Below are positions 24,916 to 35,418 of a DNA stretch of 64,000 nucleotides, in pieces. Positions within the stretch are counted from its first letter, which is position 1. Every line of letters begins with the position of its first letter. This stretch comes from Amycolatopsis sacchari (lineage in GTDB: Bacteria > Actinomycetota > Actinomycetes > Mycobacteriales > Pseudonocardiaceae). Location: NCBI RefSeq assembly GCF_900114035.1, contig NZ_FORP01000022.1, positions 59,612 through 123,611 of the forward strand, read 5' to 3'. The position numbers and the translations under genes are program-made. The notes beneath the pieces were generated by a model. It was given only the letters and a program-made list of their open reading frames with translations. It made no database searches and had not been told where the DNA came from.

Positions 24916-25830
24916 GTGTCGGCAGGCGGGGGAACCAAGGCGATTCTCGCGGCGCTGGGCGCCAACGCCGGGATCGCGGTGGCCAAGTTCGTCGGGTTCC
25001 TGTTCACCGGGTCGTCGTCCATGCTCGCCGAGTCGGTGCACTCGCTCGCCGACACGTCCAACCAGGGGCTGCTGCTGCTCGGCCAGCGCACGTCCCGCCG
25101 GCGGGCGACGCGCGAGCACCCGTTCGGCTTCGGCCGGGACCGGTACTTCTACTCGTTCATCGTGGCGCTGATGCTGTTCACGCTCGGCTCGGCGTTCGCG
25201 CTCTACGAGGGCATCCACAAGGTCGAGCACCCCGAACCGCTGACGTCGCCGCTGGTCGCCGTGGTCATCCTGGTCGTCGCGATCTGCCTGGAGGGCTACA
25301 GCTTCTTCACCGCGATGGGTGAGTCGCGCAAGATCAAGGGTGACGTTTCGTGGTGGGGCTTCATCCGGCAGTCCCGTACGCCGGAGCTGCCGGTCGTGCT
25401 GCTGGAGGACACCGGCGCGCTGCTCGGTCTGGTGTTCGCGCTGGCGGGCGTCGGGCTGGCGGAGCTGACCGGCGACCCGGTGTGGGACGGTATCGGCACC
25501 ATCGCGATCGGCTCGCTGCTCGGGGTGATCGCGATCATCCTCATCGTCGAGATGAAGAGCCTCCTGATCGGCGAAGGCGCCACGGAGCAGCAGCTCGACA
25601 CGATCTGCACCGAGCTGGCGGCGGGCAAGGTCGAGCGGGTGATCCACATCCGCACGCAGTACCTCGGCCCGGAGGAGCTCCTCGTGGCGGCCAAGCTGGC
25701 CCTCGCCCCGAACCTGACGGTCGCCGAGGTGGCCCAGGCCATCGACGACGCGGAGGCCCGAGTGCGGGCGAAGGTGCCGATCGCGCGGCTGATCTACCTG
25801 GAGCCCGACCTGGACCGGCAGCCCGCCTGA
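24916..25830 (+). CDS. Cation diffusion facilitator family transporter
   Basis: A 304-residue membrane protein of the CDF family, which exchanges divalent cations such as Zn2+ or Mn2+ for protons. The AESVHSLADTSNQGLLLLG helix carries the first metal-site His and Asp; the second site is LLEDTGALLGLVFALAGVGL, which keeps Glu-Asp. Five or six helices and a cytoplasmic C-terminal domain (ERVIHIRTQYLGPEELLVAAK) are evident. The central REHPFGFGRDRYFYSF resembles the SLC30A9-like branch. GTG at 24916 follows AGGGAG. It is isolated between tandem repeats and the permease gene. Confidence 0.9.
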   Translation: MSAGGGTKAILAALGANAGIAVAKFVGFLFTGSSSMLAESVHSLADTSNQGLLLLGQRTSRRRATREHPFGFGRDRYFYSFIVALMLFTLGSAFALYEGIHKVEHPEPLTSPLVAVVILVVAICLEGYSFFTAMGESRKIKGDVSWWGFIRQSRTPELPVVLLEDTGALLGLVFALAGVGLAELTGDPVWDGIGTIAIGSLLGVIAIILIVEMKSLLIGEGATEQQLDTICTELAAGKVERVIHIRTQYLGPEELLVAAKLALAPNLTVAEVAQAIDDAEARVRAKVPIARLIYLEPDLDRQPA

Positions 25831-26056
25831 TTCGCGGGGATGGCCGTCGTGGATGGAGCGCCGAGGCGGCCGACGTGGGGCGGTGGGGGCACGTCTGGCA
25901 GCCAGACAGGGGCCCGTCCGCCTGATCCGCGCGGGCCCACCGCCTGAAAACCCGACCCCCGCCCCGGACCGGCCCCCGCCTGATTCGCCGCTTTCACCCT
26001 GCCGGGTTAAGGTGACCAACCAGACCTGAGATCCAGGTGACCGGGAGGAGCGTACC

Positions 26057-27562
26057 TTGCCAGGCAACGGGTTGTGGCGGACCAAGTCCATCGAACAGTC
26101 CATAAAGGACACCGATGAGCCGGAAACCAGACTGCGTCGCAACCTCTCCGCGTGGGACCTGACGGTCTTCGGCGTCGCGGTCGTGATCGGGGCGGGGATC
26201 TTCACCCTGACCGCGCGCACCGCGGGCGACTACGCCGGGCCGTCGGTGTCGCTGGCGTTCGTCTTCGCCGCGATCGCGTGCGGGCTCGCCGCGCTGTGCT
26301 ACGCCGAGTTCGCCTCGACGGTCCCCGTCGCGGGCAGCGCGTACACCTTCTCCTACGCCACGTTCGGCGAGTTCATGGCGTGGGTCATCGGCTGGGACCT
26401 GGTGCTCGAACTGGCCGTCGGCGCGGCGGCCGTCGCCAAGGGCTGGTCGGTCTACCTCGAGACCGTGCTCGGCTACCTCTTCGGCGACGGCGCGAAGACC
26501 ACGTTCTCGATCGGCGGCCTCGACGTCGACTGGGGTGCGTTGCTGCTGGTCGTCGTGCTGGCGACCGTGCTGGCGGTGGGCACGAAGCTGTCCTCGCGGG
26601 TGTCGATGGTGATCACCGCCGTCAAGGTGCTGATCGTGCTGTTCGTCATCGTGCTCGGGATCTTCTACATCAAGGGCGCCAACTACTCCCCGTTCATCCC
26701 GCCCGCCGCCGGCAGCGGGTCCGGTGAGTCCGGCGTCAACCAGTCGCTGTTCTCGCTCATCGCGGGCGGCGCCAGCAGCTCGTTCGGCGCGTTCGGCCTG
26801 CTCGCCGGTGCCTCGCTGGTGTTCTTCGCGTTCATCGGCTTCGACATCGTGGCCACGACGGCCGAGGAGACGAAGAACCCGCAGCGCGCCGTGCCGCGCG
26901 GCATCTTCGGCTCGCTCGCGATCGTCACCGTGCTCTACGTCGCCGTATCGCTCGTGGTCGTCGGCATGGTGCCCTACACCGACCTCGCCACCAAGGCGGG
27001 CGACGGCAGCCACAAGACGCTGGCCACCGCGTTCTCCGCGAACGGCGTCGACTGGGCCGCCAACGTGATCTCCGTCGGCGCGCTCGCCGGCCTCACCACG
27101 GTCGTCATGGTGCTGATGCTGGGCCAGGTCCGGGTGCTGTTCGCGATGTCGCGCGACGGCCTGCTGCCGCGCAAGCTCGCCCGCACCGGCCGCAACGGCA
27201 CCCCCGCCCGCGCGACGCTCCTCGTCGGCGCGCTCGTGGCCGTCGCCGCGACCTTCTTCCCCGCCGACAAGCTGGAGGAGATGGTCAACGTCGGCACGCT
27301 GTTCGCGTTCGTGCTGGTCTCGGCGGGCGTGCTCGTGCTGCGGCGGACGCACCCCGACCTGCCGCGTGCCTTCCGCGTGCCGTGGGTGCCGGTGATCCCC
27401 GTGCTCGCGATCCTCGCGTGCCTGTGGCTGATGCTGAACCTCACCGTGCTCACCTGGCTGCGGTTCGCCGCCTGGATGGTGCTCGGCGTGGTGATCTACT
27501 TCGCCTACGGACGCCGCCATTCCCTGCTGGGACAGCGGATGTCACAGGACCAGGTCGGCTAG
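26057..27562 (+). CDS. Amino acid permease, APC superfamily, cationic amino acid transporter type
   Basis: A 501-residue transporter with 12 to 13 membrane helices. The substrate-binding helix VVIGAGIFTLTARTAGDYAGPSV, the AALCYAEFASTVPVAGSAYTFSY helix and FFAFIGFDIVATTAEETKNPQRAVP are classic CAT-family signatures. The conserved N-terminal tail (TRLRRNLSAWDLTVFGV) supports the TTG start at 26057, preceded by GGGAGG. M. tuberculosis Rv3253c occupies the same relative place. The 3' end overlaps the convergent oxidoreductase gene by 21 bases. Confidence 0.94.
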   Translation: MPGNGLWRTKSIEQSIKDTDEPETRLRRNLSAWDLTVFGVAVVIGAGIFTLTARTAGDYAGPSVSLAFVFAAIACGLAALCYAEFASTVPVAGSAYTFSYATFGEFMAWVIGWDLVLELAVGAAAVAKGWSVYLETVLGYLFGDGAKTTFSIGGLDVDWGALLLVVVLATVLAVGTKLSSRVSMVITAVKVLIVLFVIVLGIFYIKGANYSPFIPPAAGSGSGESGVNQSLFSLIAGGASSSFGAFGLLAGASLVFFAFIGFDIVATTAEETKNPQRAVPRGIFGSLAIVTVLYVAVSLVVVGMVPYTDLATKAGDGSHKTLATAFSANGVDWAANVISVGALAGLTTVVMVLMLGQVRVLFAMSRDGLLPRKLARTGRNGTPARATLLVGALVAVAATFFPADKLEEMVNVGTLFAFVLVSAGVLVLRRTHPDLPRAFRVPWVPVIPVLAILACLWLMLNLTVLTWLRFAAWMVLGVVIYFAYGRRHSLLGQRMSQDQVG

Positions 27563-28411
27563 ACGGTCCACTTCGGACACGTCGGCGAGCGTCGGGGTGA
27601 ACGTCAGCTCGTTGCACCCCACCGACTCGAAGTCCCGCAGGATCCCCCTGATCGCCGAGGGCGTGCGCACCGCGCCCTCGGCGATCGTGTTCGCGTGGTC
27701 CCCGGCGTAGGCGTAGTAGGAGCGCAGGTAGCGGTCGGAGTCGTCGGCCCTGCTGTCGTCGGCGGAGAAGTACGCCAACCCCAGCAACCGCGGCTCGCCC
27801 TCGCGGCCCGCGTCCTGCCACGCCTGCCGGATCTCCTTGATCGTCGGCTCCGCGCGGCGCGGACCACCGCCGGCACCCGTCCACCCGGCGCCCCACCGCG
27901 CGGTCCGCCGCACGGCCCGCTTGCCGTGCCCGCCGATCAACACCGGGACGTCCTCACCGGGAGGCGCCACCGGCCGCTGCTCGCCGGGGAAATCGCCCGT
28001 GGCCACCGGTTCGCCGCGCCAGGCCCGGTGCAGGAACTCCAGCTGCCGGTCGAAGGCCGCGCCCCGGCTCGCGAAATCACGCTCGGCCGGCAGGTAGTCG
28101 GACTCGCGGGCACCGACACCGAGACCGAGGGTGAGCCTGCCGCCGGACAGCTGCGCGACCGTCATGGTGATCTTTGCCAGCACCGCGTCCGGGTACGTCG
28201 GGCCCAGCACGGCGTTGGTCATCAGGCCGAGCCGGGTGGTCGCGCCCGCGACCGCGGCGAGCGCGGTCAGCGAGTCGTACGACGGGTAGCCGACCCGGCC
28301 GATCGTGGACACGAACGCGAAGCCACGCTCCTCCGCGCGCCGCGCCCAGTCGAGGATCAGCGGGCCGGTGACGCCGGGGACGGTGTTGGGGATGCCGATA
28401 CCGATGCGCAT
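27542..28411 (-). CDS. LLM-class, probably F420-dependent, oxidoreductase
   Basis: A 289-residue TIM-barrel protein of the luciferase-like monooxygenase family. MRIGIGIPN, WARRAEERGFAFVST, SYDSLTALAAVAGATTRLGLMTNAVLGP and LSGGRLTLGLGVGAR are family hallmarks; members in actinomycetes mostly use coenzyme F420, some FMN. Substrate unknown. ATG at 28411 lies 13 bases after the stop of the large membrane protein gene, so both form an operon on the minus strand. The alternative longer frame covers the neighbouring gene and is not used. Confidence 0.9.
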   Translation of the reverse strand: MRIGIGIPNTVPGVTGPLILDWARRAEERGFAFVSTIGRVGYPSYDSLTALAAVAGATTRLGLMTNAVLGPTYPDAVLAKITMTVAQLSGGRLTLGLGVGARESDYLPAERDFASRGAAFDRQLEFLHRAWRGEPVATGDFPGEQRPVAPPGEDVPVLIGGHGKRAVRRTARWGAGWTGAGGGPRRAEPTIKEIRQAWQDAGREGEPRLLGLAYFSADDSRADDSDRYLRSYYAYAGDHANTIAEGAVRTPSAIRGILRDFESVGCNELTFTPTLADVSEVDRLADLVL

Positions 28412-28424
28412 GATCCGACTGTCG

Positions 28425-30725
28425 TCACCGCGCGACACCGAGGTTGAACCGGGGTAGGTCGGGGAACAGCGGCACCTGCTCGCCGAACGGGCGCGACGCG
28501 GGCCGGCCGGGGAACTCCAGCCCCGCCGCCATCGCCACCGCGCGGTCCCACTCCGGGTCGACCTCGTAGTCCGCGTGCCCCAGCACCCCGGCCGCGTAAC
28601 GCCGGGTGCCCGCCGGGTTCGCGATCGGGTCCGGCAGCCAGTGGTCGCCGCCGAGCACGAGCGCGCCGGTGGGGCCGGACAGCGCGGGGGCGAGGTCACC
28701 GACCCCGCCCTCGGGCAGGTAGCCCACGCCGCGCAGCTCGCCGTCCACGACCTCCTGCCGCCACGTGGTGACGCCGCCGCCGAGGATGTCCGTGCCGCGC
28801 GCGAGCCCGCGCCAGCGCCCCTCCAGCTCACCGAAGAGCCGGGCCAGCGAGTCGCGGGACAGCACCGCGGGGAACGCCCGCTGGTAACCCCACTGCAGCG
28901 GCGAGCCCGCTGTGAGCAGCCCGACCCGGGTGCGTTCGCCTTCGGGCAGCGCGTGCACGAGCCGCGCCGCCGCCAGCACCGCGAGCAGGCTGCCGATCTG
29001 GTGCCCGGCCAGCACGACCCGCGTGTTCGGCTCGGCGAGGTGCTCCTTCGCCCGGGCCGCCAGCTCGGGCACGACCTTGAGCGCGTAACACGGCGGCACG
29101 ACCGGGTGGGCGGCACGCGGCCAGAAGCACACGAGGTCCGCCAGCGCGCCGAGGTGCCTGTTCCGCCCCGGCTTGCGCGCCGCCGTGTACACCACCCGCA
29201 GCAGCCCGACCGCCAGCGCGCCCAGCGCGAACACCCCCAGCGCGGACAGTGGTTCGAACCAGCCGGGCCGGACCCGCAGGACGAACCGGACGACCAGCAG
29301 CGCCGCGGCACCGGCCGACATGCCGAACACCACCCCGAACGCGAGGTGGTGCAGATGCCGCCGCTCCCACGCCGAACGCGCCCACGCCGCCGCGGCGCGG
29401 GGCTGGTCGGCGGGCTCCTGCAACAGTTTCACGGCCTCCGGCACCCCGCGCCGACGCCGCCGCAACGGCACCGCCACGGCGAATCCGAGCACGCCCAGCA
29501 CCGCGGCGAGCGCGAGCCCGCCGCCCCACAACACGGTCACCGGCGTGTAGCTGTCGGGCAGCCGAAGCCAGGACACGCCGGTCAGCCTGCGCACGCCGAT
29601 GGCGAGCCCGGCACCGAAACCGCCGCCCAGCAACACCGCGAGCGCGAGGACCGGCGCCGCGGCCCAGCCGCCCAGCCACGGGCGCAGGCGCTTCGGCTGC
29701 TCCCGCCACGTGCGGCGCGCCACGAGCGCAGCCGGGACCAGCAGGACCGCGAACAGCACCGACACGAGCAGCAACGCGGCCCCGAGCGCCTGCACGGTGG
29801 CGTCGGAACCCGCCGGCAGCGCGGGCCGGAACGCGGCCACCGCAGCGAAAACCAGCACCGCGAACGTGAGCAGCCCGCCGCGTGCCCAGCGCGGCAGGGA
29901 ACTCCCCGTGCCCGCGAGGACCAGCGCCACCAGCACCACGGCGAGCGCGCAGCACCAGACGACCAGCTCGCCGACAGCGTGCGGCACGCGCAGCGGCCCG
30001 CCCAGCGCCAGCAGCACCACGGTGGCCAGCGCGGCCGCGGTGTGCAGGCTGCGCAACGTCGGCGAATCGAGCCCGTCGCGCACCGCGTCACCGGGCAGGG
30101 GACCACGCCGGGCGGGCGGGTCCTCGCACGTCACGGTCCACCGGGTGCACGAGATCCGGTACAACACGAAGATCACCACGGCCGCGGGCACGAGCCCGGC
30201 GACCGTCCGCGCGACCTGACCCCGCAGCCCTACCGGCACCGAGGGCAGGCAGGCCGAGCCCGGCGACAGGCACTGCGTGGCGAACAGGTCCAGCGACAGC
30301 ACCGCGAGCTGCCCGACGAGCAGCATCGTCAGCAGCAGCCCGGCCACCCGCAGCAGGCTGCGGCACAACCCGCCCAGCGCGGCGGCGCTCCGGCTGCCCT
30401 CCGGTACCGGCGGCAGCATCCAGAAGGCCACGTTCGAGAGTGAGAAAGGGAACAACAGCGCCCACGCCGCCTTCGCCGCGCCGCCCGACGTCATGCGGCC
30501 CCACAGGTATCCCTCCAGCGTGCGCGGCACCGACCGGCCCAGCGCCTGCAACACCGGCCCCGGCGCCGGGCGGCGCAGCCGGTCGGACGGGCGGATCAGC
30601 GTGCCGACCCCGTCGCCCGCGACCTCGACCGTGCTCACCACGTCCAGCAGCGCCTCCCCGCCCGTGCCCGACAGACCGGGCACGCGCAGCTCGACGACGC
30701 GGGTTTCCGGGCCGGGGATGGGCAC
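28425..30725 (-). CDS. Multi-spanning membrane protein with a split alpha/beta-hydrolase-like domain, nucleophile replaced
   Basis: A 766-residue protein. The N-terminal 90 residues start like an alpha/beta-hydrolase lobe ([35 protein letters not shown]); about ten membrane helices follow up to residue 530; the C-terminal 230 residues resemble the remaining hydrolase fold with [18 protein letters not shown]. Relatives that I recall have GHSQGS at that elbow, but here GHQIGS removes the serine nucleophile. [17 protein letters not shown] is also typical of the family. Function is unknown; it may be a non-catalytic envelope protein. The GTG at 30725 is the only plausible early start. It is cotranscribed with the LLM oxidoreductase. 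Confidence 0.75.
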   Translation of the reverse strand: MPIPGPETRVVELRVPGLSGTGGEALLDVVSTVEVAGDGVGTLIRPSDRLRRPAPGPVLQALGRSVPRTLEGYLWGRMTSGGAAKAAWALLFPFSLSNVAFWMLPPVPEGSRSAAALGGLCRSLLRVAGLLLTMLLVGQLAVLSLDLFATQCLSPGSACLPSVPVGLRGQVARTVAGLVPAAVVIFVLYRISCTRWTVTCEDPPARRGPLPGDAVRDGLDSPTLRSLHTAAALATVVLLALGGPLRVPHAVGELVVWCCALAVVLVALVLAGTGSSLPRWARGGLLTFAVLVFAAVAAFRPALPAGSDATVQALGAALLLVSVLFAVLLVPAALVARRTWREQPKRLRPWLGGWAAAPVLALAVLLGGGFGAGLAIGVRRLTGVSWLRLPDSYTPVTVLWGGGLALAAVLGVLGFAVAVPLRRRRRGVPEAVKLLQEPADQPRAAAAWARSAWERRHLHHLAFGVVFGMSAGAAALLVVRFVLRVRPGWFEPLSALGVFALGALAVGLLRVVYTAARKPGRNRHLGALADLVCFWPRAAHPVVPPCYALKVVPELAARAKEHLAEPNTRVVLAGHQIGSLLAVLAAARLVHALPEGERTRVGLLTAGSPLQWGYQRAFPAVLSRDSLARLFGELEGRWRGLARGTDILGGGVTTWRQEVVDGELRGVGYLPEGGVGDLAPALSGPTGALVLGGDHWLPDPIANPAGTRRYAAGVLGHADYEVDPEWDRAVAMAAGLEFPGRPASRPFGEQVPLFPDLPRFNLGVAR

Positions 30726-30811
30726 GTGGACGCCTCCTTCTTCGAGGGTGTTCGCGGCTGAACGGACAACGGTACTGTTCAGGGGTCGCCGATTCTTGGA
30801 GGAAGTGCCTT

Positions 30812-32284
30812 ATGACCCCCGAAAGCGTTGCCAAGCGGCACGACACCCGCAACGGGGTGGAGTTCGCGGTGGCGGATCTGGAGCTGGCCGAGTTCGGCCG
30901 GAAGGAGATCCGGCTGGCTGAGCACGAGATGCCGGGGTTGATGGCGTTGCGCCGCGAGTACGCGGAGGTCTTCCCGTTGCGGGGGGCGCGGGTGTCGGGG
31001 TCGCTGCACATGACGGTGCAGACGGCGGTGCTGATCGAGACGCTGGTGGCGCTGGGCGCGGAGGTGCGCTGGGCGTCGTGCAACATCTTCTCCACCCAGG
31101 ACCACGCGGCGGCGGCGGTGGTGGTGGGCCCGCACGGCAGCGTCGAGGCCCCGCAGGGGGTGCCGGTGTTCGCCTGGAAGGGCGAGTCGCTGGAGGAGTA
31201 CTGGTGGTGCACCGAGCGGATGCTCACCTGGGACGGCGAGGGTCCGAACATGATCCTCGACGACGGCGGGGACGCCACGATGCTGGTGCACCGGGGCACC
31301 GAGTACGAGGCCGCGGGCGTGGTGCCGCCGGCGGAGGAGGACGACCCCGAGGAGTGGCAGGTCTTCCTGAACCTGCTGCGGGAGTCGCTGGCCGCGGACG
31401 GGCAGAAGTGGACCCGGATCGGGCAGGGTGTCCGCGGGGTGACGGAGGAGACCACGACGGGTGTGCTGCGGCTGTACCAGCTGGCGGCGCAGGGCAAGTT
31501 GTTGTTCCCGGCGATCAACGTCAACGACTCGGTGACGAAGTCGAAGTTCGACAACCGCTACGGGATCCGGCACTCGCTGATCGACGGCATCAACCGGGGC
31601 ACGGACGTGCTGATCGGCGGCAAGGTCGCGGTGGTGTGCGGCTACGGCGATGTGGGCAAGGGCGCGGCGGAGTCGTTGTCCGGGCAGGGCGCGCGGGTGA
31701 TCGTGACCGAGATCGACCCGATCTGCGCGTTGCAGGCGGCGATGGACGGCTACCAGGTCACCACGCTGGAGAAGGCGCTGCCGGTGGCCGACATCGTGAT
31801 CACCACGACCGGGAACAAGGACGTGGTGATGGCCGAGCACATGGCCAAGATGAAGCACCAGACCATCGTGGGCAACATCGGTCACTTCGACAACGAGATC
31901 GACATGGCCGGCCTCGCCCGCTACCCCGGCATCCGGCGGATCAACATCAAGCCGCAGGTCGACGAGTGGGTCTTCCCCGATGGTCACAGCATTCTCGTGC
32001 TGTCGGAAGGCCGCCTGCTGAACCTGGGCAACGCCACCGGGCACCCGAGCTTCGTGATGTCCAATTCCTTCTCCAACCAGGTGATCGCGCAGATCGAGCT
32101 GTTCACCAAACACGAGGAGTACGACAACGAGGTTTACCGGCTGCCCAAGAAACTCGACGAAAAGGTCGCCCGCATCCACCTGCAGGCACTCGGCGGCGAG
32201 CTGACCAAGCTCACCAAGGAGCAGGCCGAGTACATCGACGTGGACGTCGAAGGCCCCTACAAGTCCGAGCACTACCGCTACTGA
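30812..32284 (+). CDS. sahH: Adenosylhomocysteinase (S-adenosylhomocysteine hydrolase)
   Basis: A 490-residue cytosolic NAD-dependent enzyme that splits S-adenosylhomocysteine into adenosine and homocysteine, relieving product inhibition of methyltransferases. Seen are [17 protein letters not shown], the catalytic [13 protein letters not shown] region, the NAD-binding GYGDVGKG (277-284) and the C-terminal PYKSEHYRY. The ATG at 30812 is preceded by GGAGGA at eight bases; the open frame extends 310 codons further upstream but only as a shadow of the opposite-strand gene. The locus continues with tmk and mtrAB-lpqB as in mycobacteria. Confidence 0.97.
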   Translation: MTPESVAKRHDTRNGVEFAVADLELAEFGRKEIRLAEHEMPGLMALRREYAEVFPLRGARVSGSLHMTVQTAVLIETLVALGAEVRWASCNIFSTQDHAAAAVVVGPHGSVEAPQGVPVFAWKGESLEEYWWCTERMLTWDGEGPNMILDDGGDATMLVHRGTEYEAAGVVPPAEEDDPEEWQVFLNLLRESLAADGQKWTRIGQGVRGVTEETTTGVLRLYQLAAQGKLLFPAINVNDSVTKSKFDNRYGIRHSLIDGINRGTDVLIGGKVAVVCGYGDVGKGAAESLSGQGARVIVTEIDPICALQAAMDGYQVTTLEKALPVADIVITTTGNKDVVMAEHMAKMKHQTIVGNIGHFDNEIDMAGLARYPGIRRINIKPQVDEWVFPDGHSILVLSEGRLLNLGNATGHPSFVMSNSFSNQVIAQIELFTKHEEYDNEVYRLPKKLDEKVARIHLQALGGELTKLTKEQAEYIDVDVEGPYKSEHYRY

Positions 32285-32318
32285 GGTCCCCCGGCCCACG
32301 CCCCGTACCCTGCGGGGC

Positions 32319-32966
32319 GTGGGCCGACTGGTAGTGATCGAAGGGCTGGACGGGGCGGGCAAGCGCACCCTGACCGAGGGGCTGACGAAGGCGCTGCACG
32401 ACCTCGGCAAGACCGTCTCGACGCTCGCTTTCCCGCGCTACGGCGAAAGCGTGCACGCCGACCTCGTCCGCGAGGGGCTGCACCGCGAGCACGGCGACCT
32501 CGGCGACTCCGTTTACGGCATGGCCCTGCTCTACGCGCTCGACCGGCGCGGCGCCGCCGCCGACATCCAGCGCGGCCTGGCCACCTCCGACGTCGTCCTG
32601 CTCGACCGGTACGTCGCCTCCAACGCCGCCTACGGTGCCGCCCGGCTGCACCAGGACGCGGACGGCGAGTTCGTGCGCTGGGTGCGTGAGATCGAGATCG
32701 GCCGCTTCGGCCTGCCCTCGCCGAGCACCCAGCTCCTGCTGCGCGTCAGCCCCGAGGTCGCGGCGGAACGCGCCGAACGCCGCGCCCGCACCGAAGCGGA
32801 CCGCCCGAAGGACTCCTTCGAAGCCGACGACGACCTCCAGGTCCGCTGCGCCCGTGTCTACGACCAGCTCGCCGAGCGGTCGTGGCTCTCGCCGTGGCAC
32901 GTCGTCGACGGAACGACCGGCACCGATACGGCCGCTCTCGCCCTGTCACTCGTCCATCCGGAGTAA
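32319..32966 (+). CDS. tmk: Thymidylate kinase
   Basis: A 215-residue kinase that phosphorylates dTMP to dTDP. The P-loop is GLDGAGKRT (residues 9-17), with the actinobacterial Lys-Arg variation also found in the mycobacterial enzyme; the LDRYVASNAAYG segment contains the conserved DR-x motif, and the lid region ERRARTEADRPKDSFE follows. GTG at 32319 begins 34 bases after sahH, so cotranscription is likely. Confidence 0.93.
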   Translation: MGRLVVIEGLDGAGKRTLTEGLTKALHDLGKTVSTLAFPRYGESVHADLVREGLHREHGDLGDSVYGMALLYALDRRGAAADIQRGLATSDVVLLDRYVASNAAYGAARLHQDADGEFVRWVREIEIGRFGLPSPSTQLLLRVSPEVAAERAERRARTEADRPKDSFEADDDLQVRCARVYDQLAERSWLSPWHVVDGTTGTDTAALALSLVHPE

Positions 32967-33032
32967 GCTGCCGCGATCTTGGCAGCCAGATGCCGGGTCG
33001 GACGTTCCATCCGGTGTCCGTAGTGCGAACAT

Positions 33033-33716
33033 GTGCACCTGAAGGCACGTGTCCTGGTGGTCGACGACGACCCTGCGCTCGCAGAGATGCTCACCATCGT
33101 GCTCCGTGGCGAGGGATTCGACACCGCCGTCGTCGCCGACGGTTCCCGAGCGCTGCCCGCGCTCAGAGAGCTCAAACCGGATCTGGTCCTGCTCGACCTG
33201 ATGCTGCCCGGGATGAACGGCATCGACGTCTGCAAGGCGATCCGCGCCGAGTCGGGCGTGCCGATCGTCATGCTCACCGCCAAGAGCGACACCGTCGACA
33301 TCGTGCTGGGGCTCGAGTCCGGTGCCGACGACTACGTGGTCAAGCCGTTCAAGCCGAAGGAGCTGGTCGCCCGCGTCCGCGCGCGGCTGCGCCGCACCGA
33401 GGCCGAGCCCGCCGAGTCGCTGTCCATCGGCGACCTGACCATCGACGTGCCGGGGCACGAGGTCACCCGCGAGGGCAAGGCCATCCCGCTCACCCCGCTC
33501 GAGTTCGACCTGCTGGTCGCGCTGGCCCGCAAGCCGCGCCAGGTGTTCACGCGCGAGGTCCTGCTCAAACAGGTCTGGGGTTACCGGCACGCCGCCGACA
33601 CCCGCCTGGTCAACGTGCACGTCCAGCGCCTGCGGTCGAAGGTCGAGAAGGACCCCGAGCACCCCGAGGTCGTGCTGACGGTCCGCGGTGTCGGCTACAA
33701 GGCCGGCCCGCCGTAA
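33033..33716 (+). CDS. mtrA: Response regulator MtrA
   Basis: A 227-residue OmpR/PhoB-type regulator controlling cell-wall hydrolases, division and osmoadaptation in actinobacteria. The receiver has the acidic triad DDD (11-13), phosphoacceptor Asp55 in LVLLDLMLPGMNG and Lys in LTAKSD; the winged-helix output domain ends with HVQRLRSKVEKDPEHPEVVLTVRGVGYKAG. GTG at 33033 gives the family N-terminus (HLKARVLVVDDDPAL). It is followed seven bases later by mtrB and then lpqB. It is normally essential in mycobacteria. Confidence 0.97.
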   Translation: MHLKARVLVVDDDPALAEMLTIVLRGEGFDTAVVADGSRALPALRELKPDLVLLDLMLPGMNGIDVCKAIRAESGVPIVMLTAKSDTVDIVLGLESGADDYVVKPFKPKELVARVRARLRRTEAEPAESLSIGDLTIDVPGHEVTREGKAIPLTPLEFDLLVALARKPRQVFTREVLLKQVWGYRHAADTRLVNVHVQRLRSKVEKDPEHPEVVLTVRGVGYKAGPP

Positions 33717-33723
33717 AACCCCG

Positions 33724-35418
33724 ATGAAGCAACAGATCCTCGCCTTCGCGTTGCGGGTGCTGCGGCTCGCCCGCCGCGCCGGGGCTTACGGCAGGAGCCG
33801 GGTCGTGGCGTTCGGCACGCTGTGGCGGCGGTCCCTGCAGTTCCGGGTCACGGCGTCCACGCTCGCGCTGTCGTCCGCGGTGGTCTTCGTGCTGGGCATG
33901 GTGCTGCAGAACCAGATCATCACGCGCCTCACGGAGACCAAGCGGCAGGCGGCGATCGCGCAGACGCTCCAGGTGGTCTCGACCGCGGAGAGCGAGCTGG
34001 TCGGCATCAGCGACCAGGACGCGCTGCCCGACCGGCTGCAGAACGTGCTGAAGAAGATCACCAGCACGTCCTCGGACGACCAGGGCTCCGGCGCGTCCGC
34101 CGCGGGTGCCTTCGAACCCGTGCTCACCGCGGGCGGCACCAGCTCGACGGACTCCGCGGGCCCGATCTGGAAGGTGCCCGATGGCCTGCAGCGGTTCGCC
34201 GAGGCCAACCAGGTGGCGTACCAGACGCACACGGTGGACGACGCCGGCACGCGCACGACCTACCTGATCGTCGGCGCGCCCGTCACGAGCACCGGCAGGC
34301 CCATCCAGCTGTACCTGCTGTTCCCGATGACCGCGGAGCAGAACACGGTGCAGACGGTGCAGAACACGCTGCTCGTCGGCGGGCTCGTGCTGCTCGTCCT
34401 GCTCGCGGGGATCAGCAACATCGTGACGCGGCAGGTCGTGCGGCCCGTGCGCTCGGCCGCGGCCGCCGCCGCCCGGTTCGCCGGCGGGGAGCTGGACGAG
34501 CGCCTGCCCGTCACGGGCGAGGACGACCTGTCCCGGCTCGCCGTGTCCTACAACGAAATGGCGGCCAGCATCCAGCACCAGATCCGCCAGCTCGAGGAGT
34601 TCGGCACGCTGCAGCGCCGGTTCACCTCCGACGTGTCGCACGAGCTGCGCACCCCGCTGACCACGGTCCGCATGGCGGCCGACGTCCTGCACGCCTCCCG
34701 GGAACAGTTCCCGGCCGGGCTGGCCCGTTCCACCGAGCTGCTCGTCGACGAGCTGGACCGGTTCGAGGCGCTGCTGGGCGACCTGCTGGAGATCAGCCGC
34801 CTCGACGCGGGTGTGGAGGAGCTGGCGGCCGAGCTGATCGACGTGGCCCCGATCGCGCGGCGCGCGGTCGAGCAGGTGCGGGCGATCGCGCGCAACGCCG
34901 GTACCGACGTCGAGCTGGAGCTGCCGGAGGGCGAGACGGCCGCCGAGATCGACGCGCGGCGCGTCGAGCGGATCCTGCGCAACCTGCTGGCGAACGCCGT
35001 CGACCACAGCGAAGGCCGTCCGGTGCGGCTCACGCTCGGCGCGAACGACACCGCCGTCGCGATCACGGTCCGCGACTACGGCGTGGGGCTGCGGCCCGGC
35101 GAGGCGGACCTGGTGTTCAACCGGTTCTGGCGCGCGGACCCGTCGCGCAACCGGCGCACCGGCGGCACGGGGCTGGGGCTCGCGATCAGCCACGAGGACG
35201 CCCGCTTGCACGGCGGCCTGCTGGAGGCGTGGGGCGCGCCGGGGCACGGCGCGTGCTTCCGGCTGACGCTGCCGCGGCGGCAGGACCAGCCGGTGGCGGA
35301 GTCGCCGCTGCCGCTGGTGCCCCCCGACGGCGAGGCCGTCAACGGGCAGGCCAGCATCGGTTCCGGCGCCGACTACAGCGTCGTCGTGCCGGAGCTGCGC
35401 AAGGAGGACGTCGGATGA
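33724..35418 (+). CDS. mtrB: Sensor histidine kinase MtrB
   Basis: A 564-residue membrane kinase. Two membrane helices (about residues 43-64 and 215-235) flank a 150-residue extracytoplasmic sensor; HAMP covers about 236-290; the H-box FTSDVSHELRTPLTTVR carries His306; N-, G1- and G2-boxes (LRNLLANAVDH, GTGLGLAIS) complete the kinase. ATG at 33724 was preferred over upstream starts because it follows the mtrA stop closely. The stop overlaps lpqB by ATGA, matching the coupling of MtrB with the accessory lipoprotein LpqB. Confidence 0.96.
   Translation: MKQQILAFALRVLRLARRAGAYGRSRVVAFGTLWRRSLQFRVTASTLALSSAVVFVLGMVLQNQIITRLTETKRQAAIAQTLQVVSTAESELVGISDQDALPDRLQNVLKKITSTSSDDQGSGASAAGAFEPVLTAGGTSSTDSAGPIWKVPDGLQRFAEANQVAYQTHTVDDAGTRTTYLIVGAPVTSTGRPIQLYLLFPMTAEQNTVQTVQNTLLVGGLVLLVLLAGISNIVTRQVVRPVRSAAAAAARFAGGELDERLPVTGEDDLSRLAVSYNEMAASIQHQIRQLEEFGTLQRRFTSDVSHELRTPLTTVRMAADVLHASREQFPAGLARSTELLVDELDRFEALLGDLLEISRLDAGVEELAAELIDVAPIARRAVEQVRAIARNAGTDVELELPEGETAAEIDARRVERILRNLLANAVDHSEGRPVRLTLGANDTAVAITVRDYGVGLRPGEADLVFNRFWRADPSRNRRTGGTGLGLAISHEDARLHGGLLEAWGAPGHGACFRLTLPRRQDQPVAESPLPLVPPDGEAVNGQASIGSGADYSVVVPELRKEDVG

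Noticed and set aside
30758..30782. Inverted repeat CTGAAC-N13-GTTCAG before sahH, considered as a SAH riboswitch or operator
   Set aside because: The short arms and absence of the conserved SAH riboswitch core give no support beyond chance.
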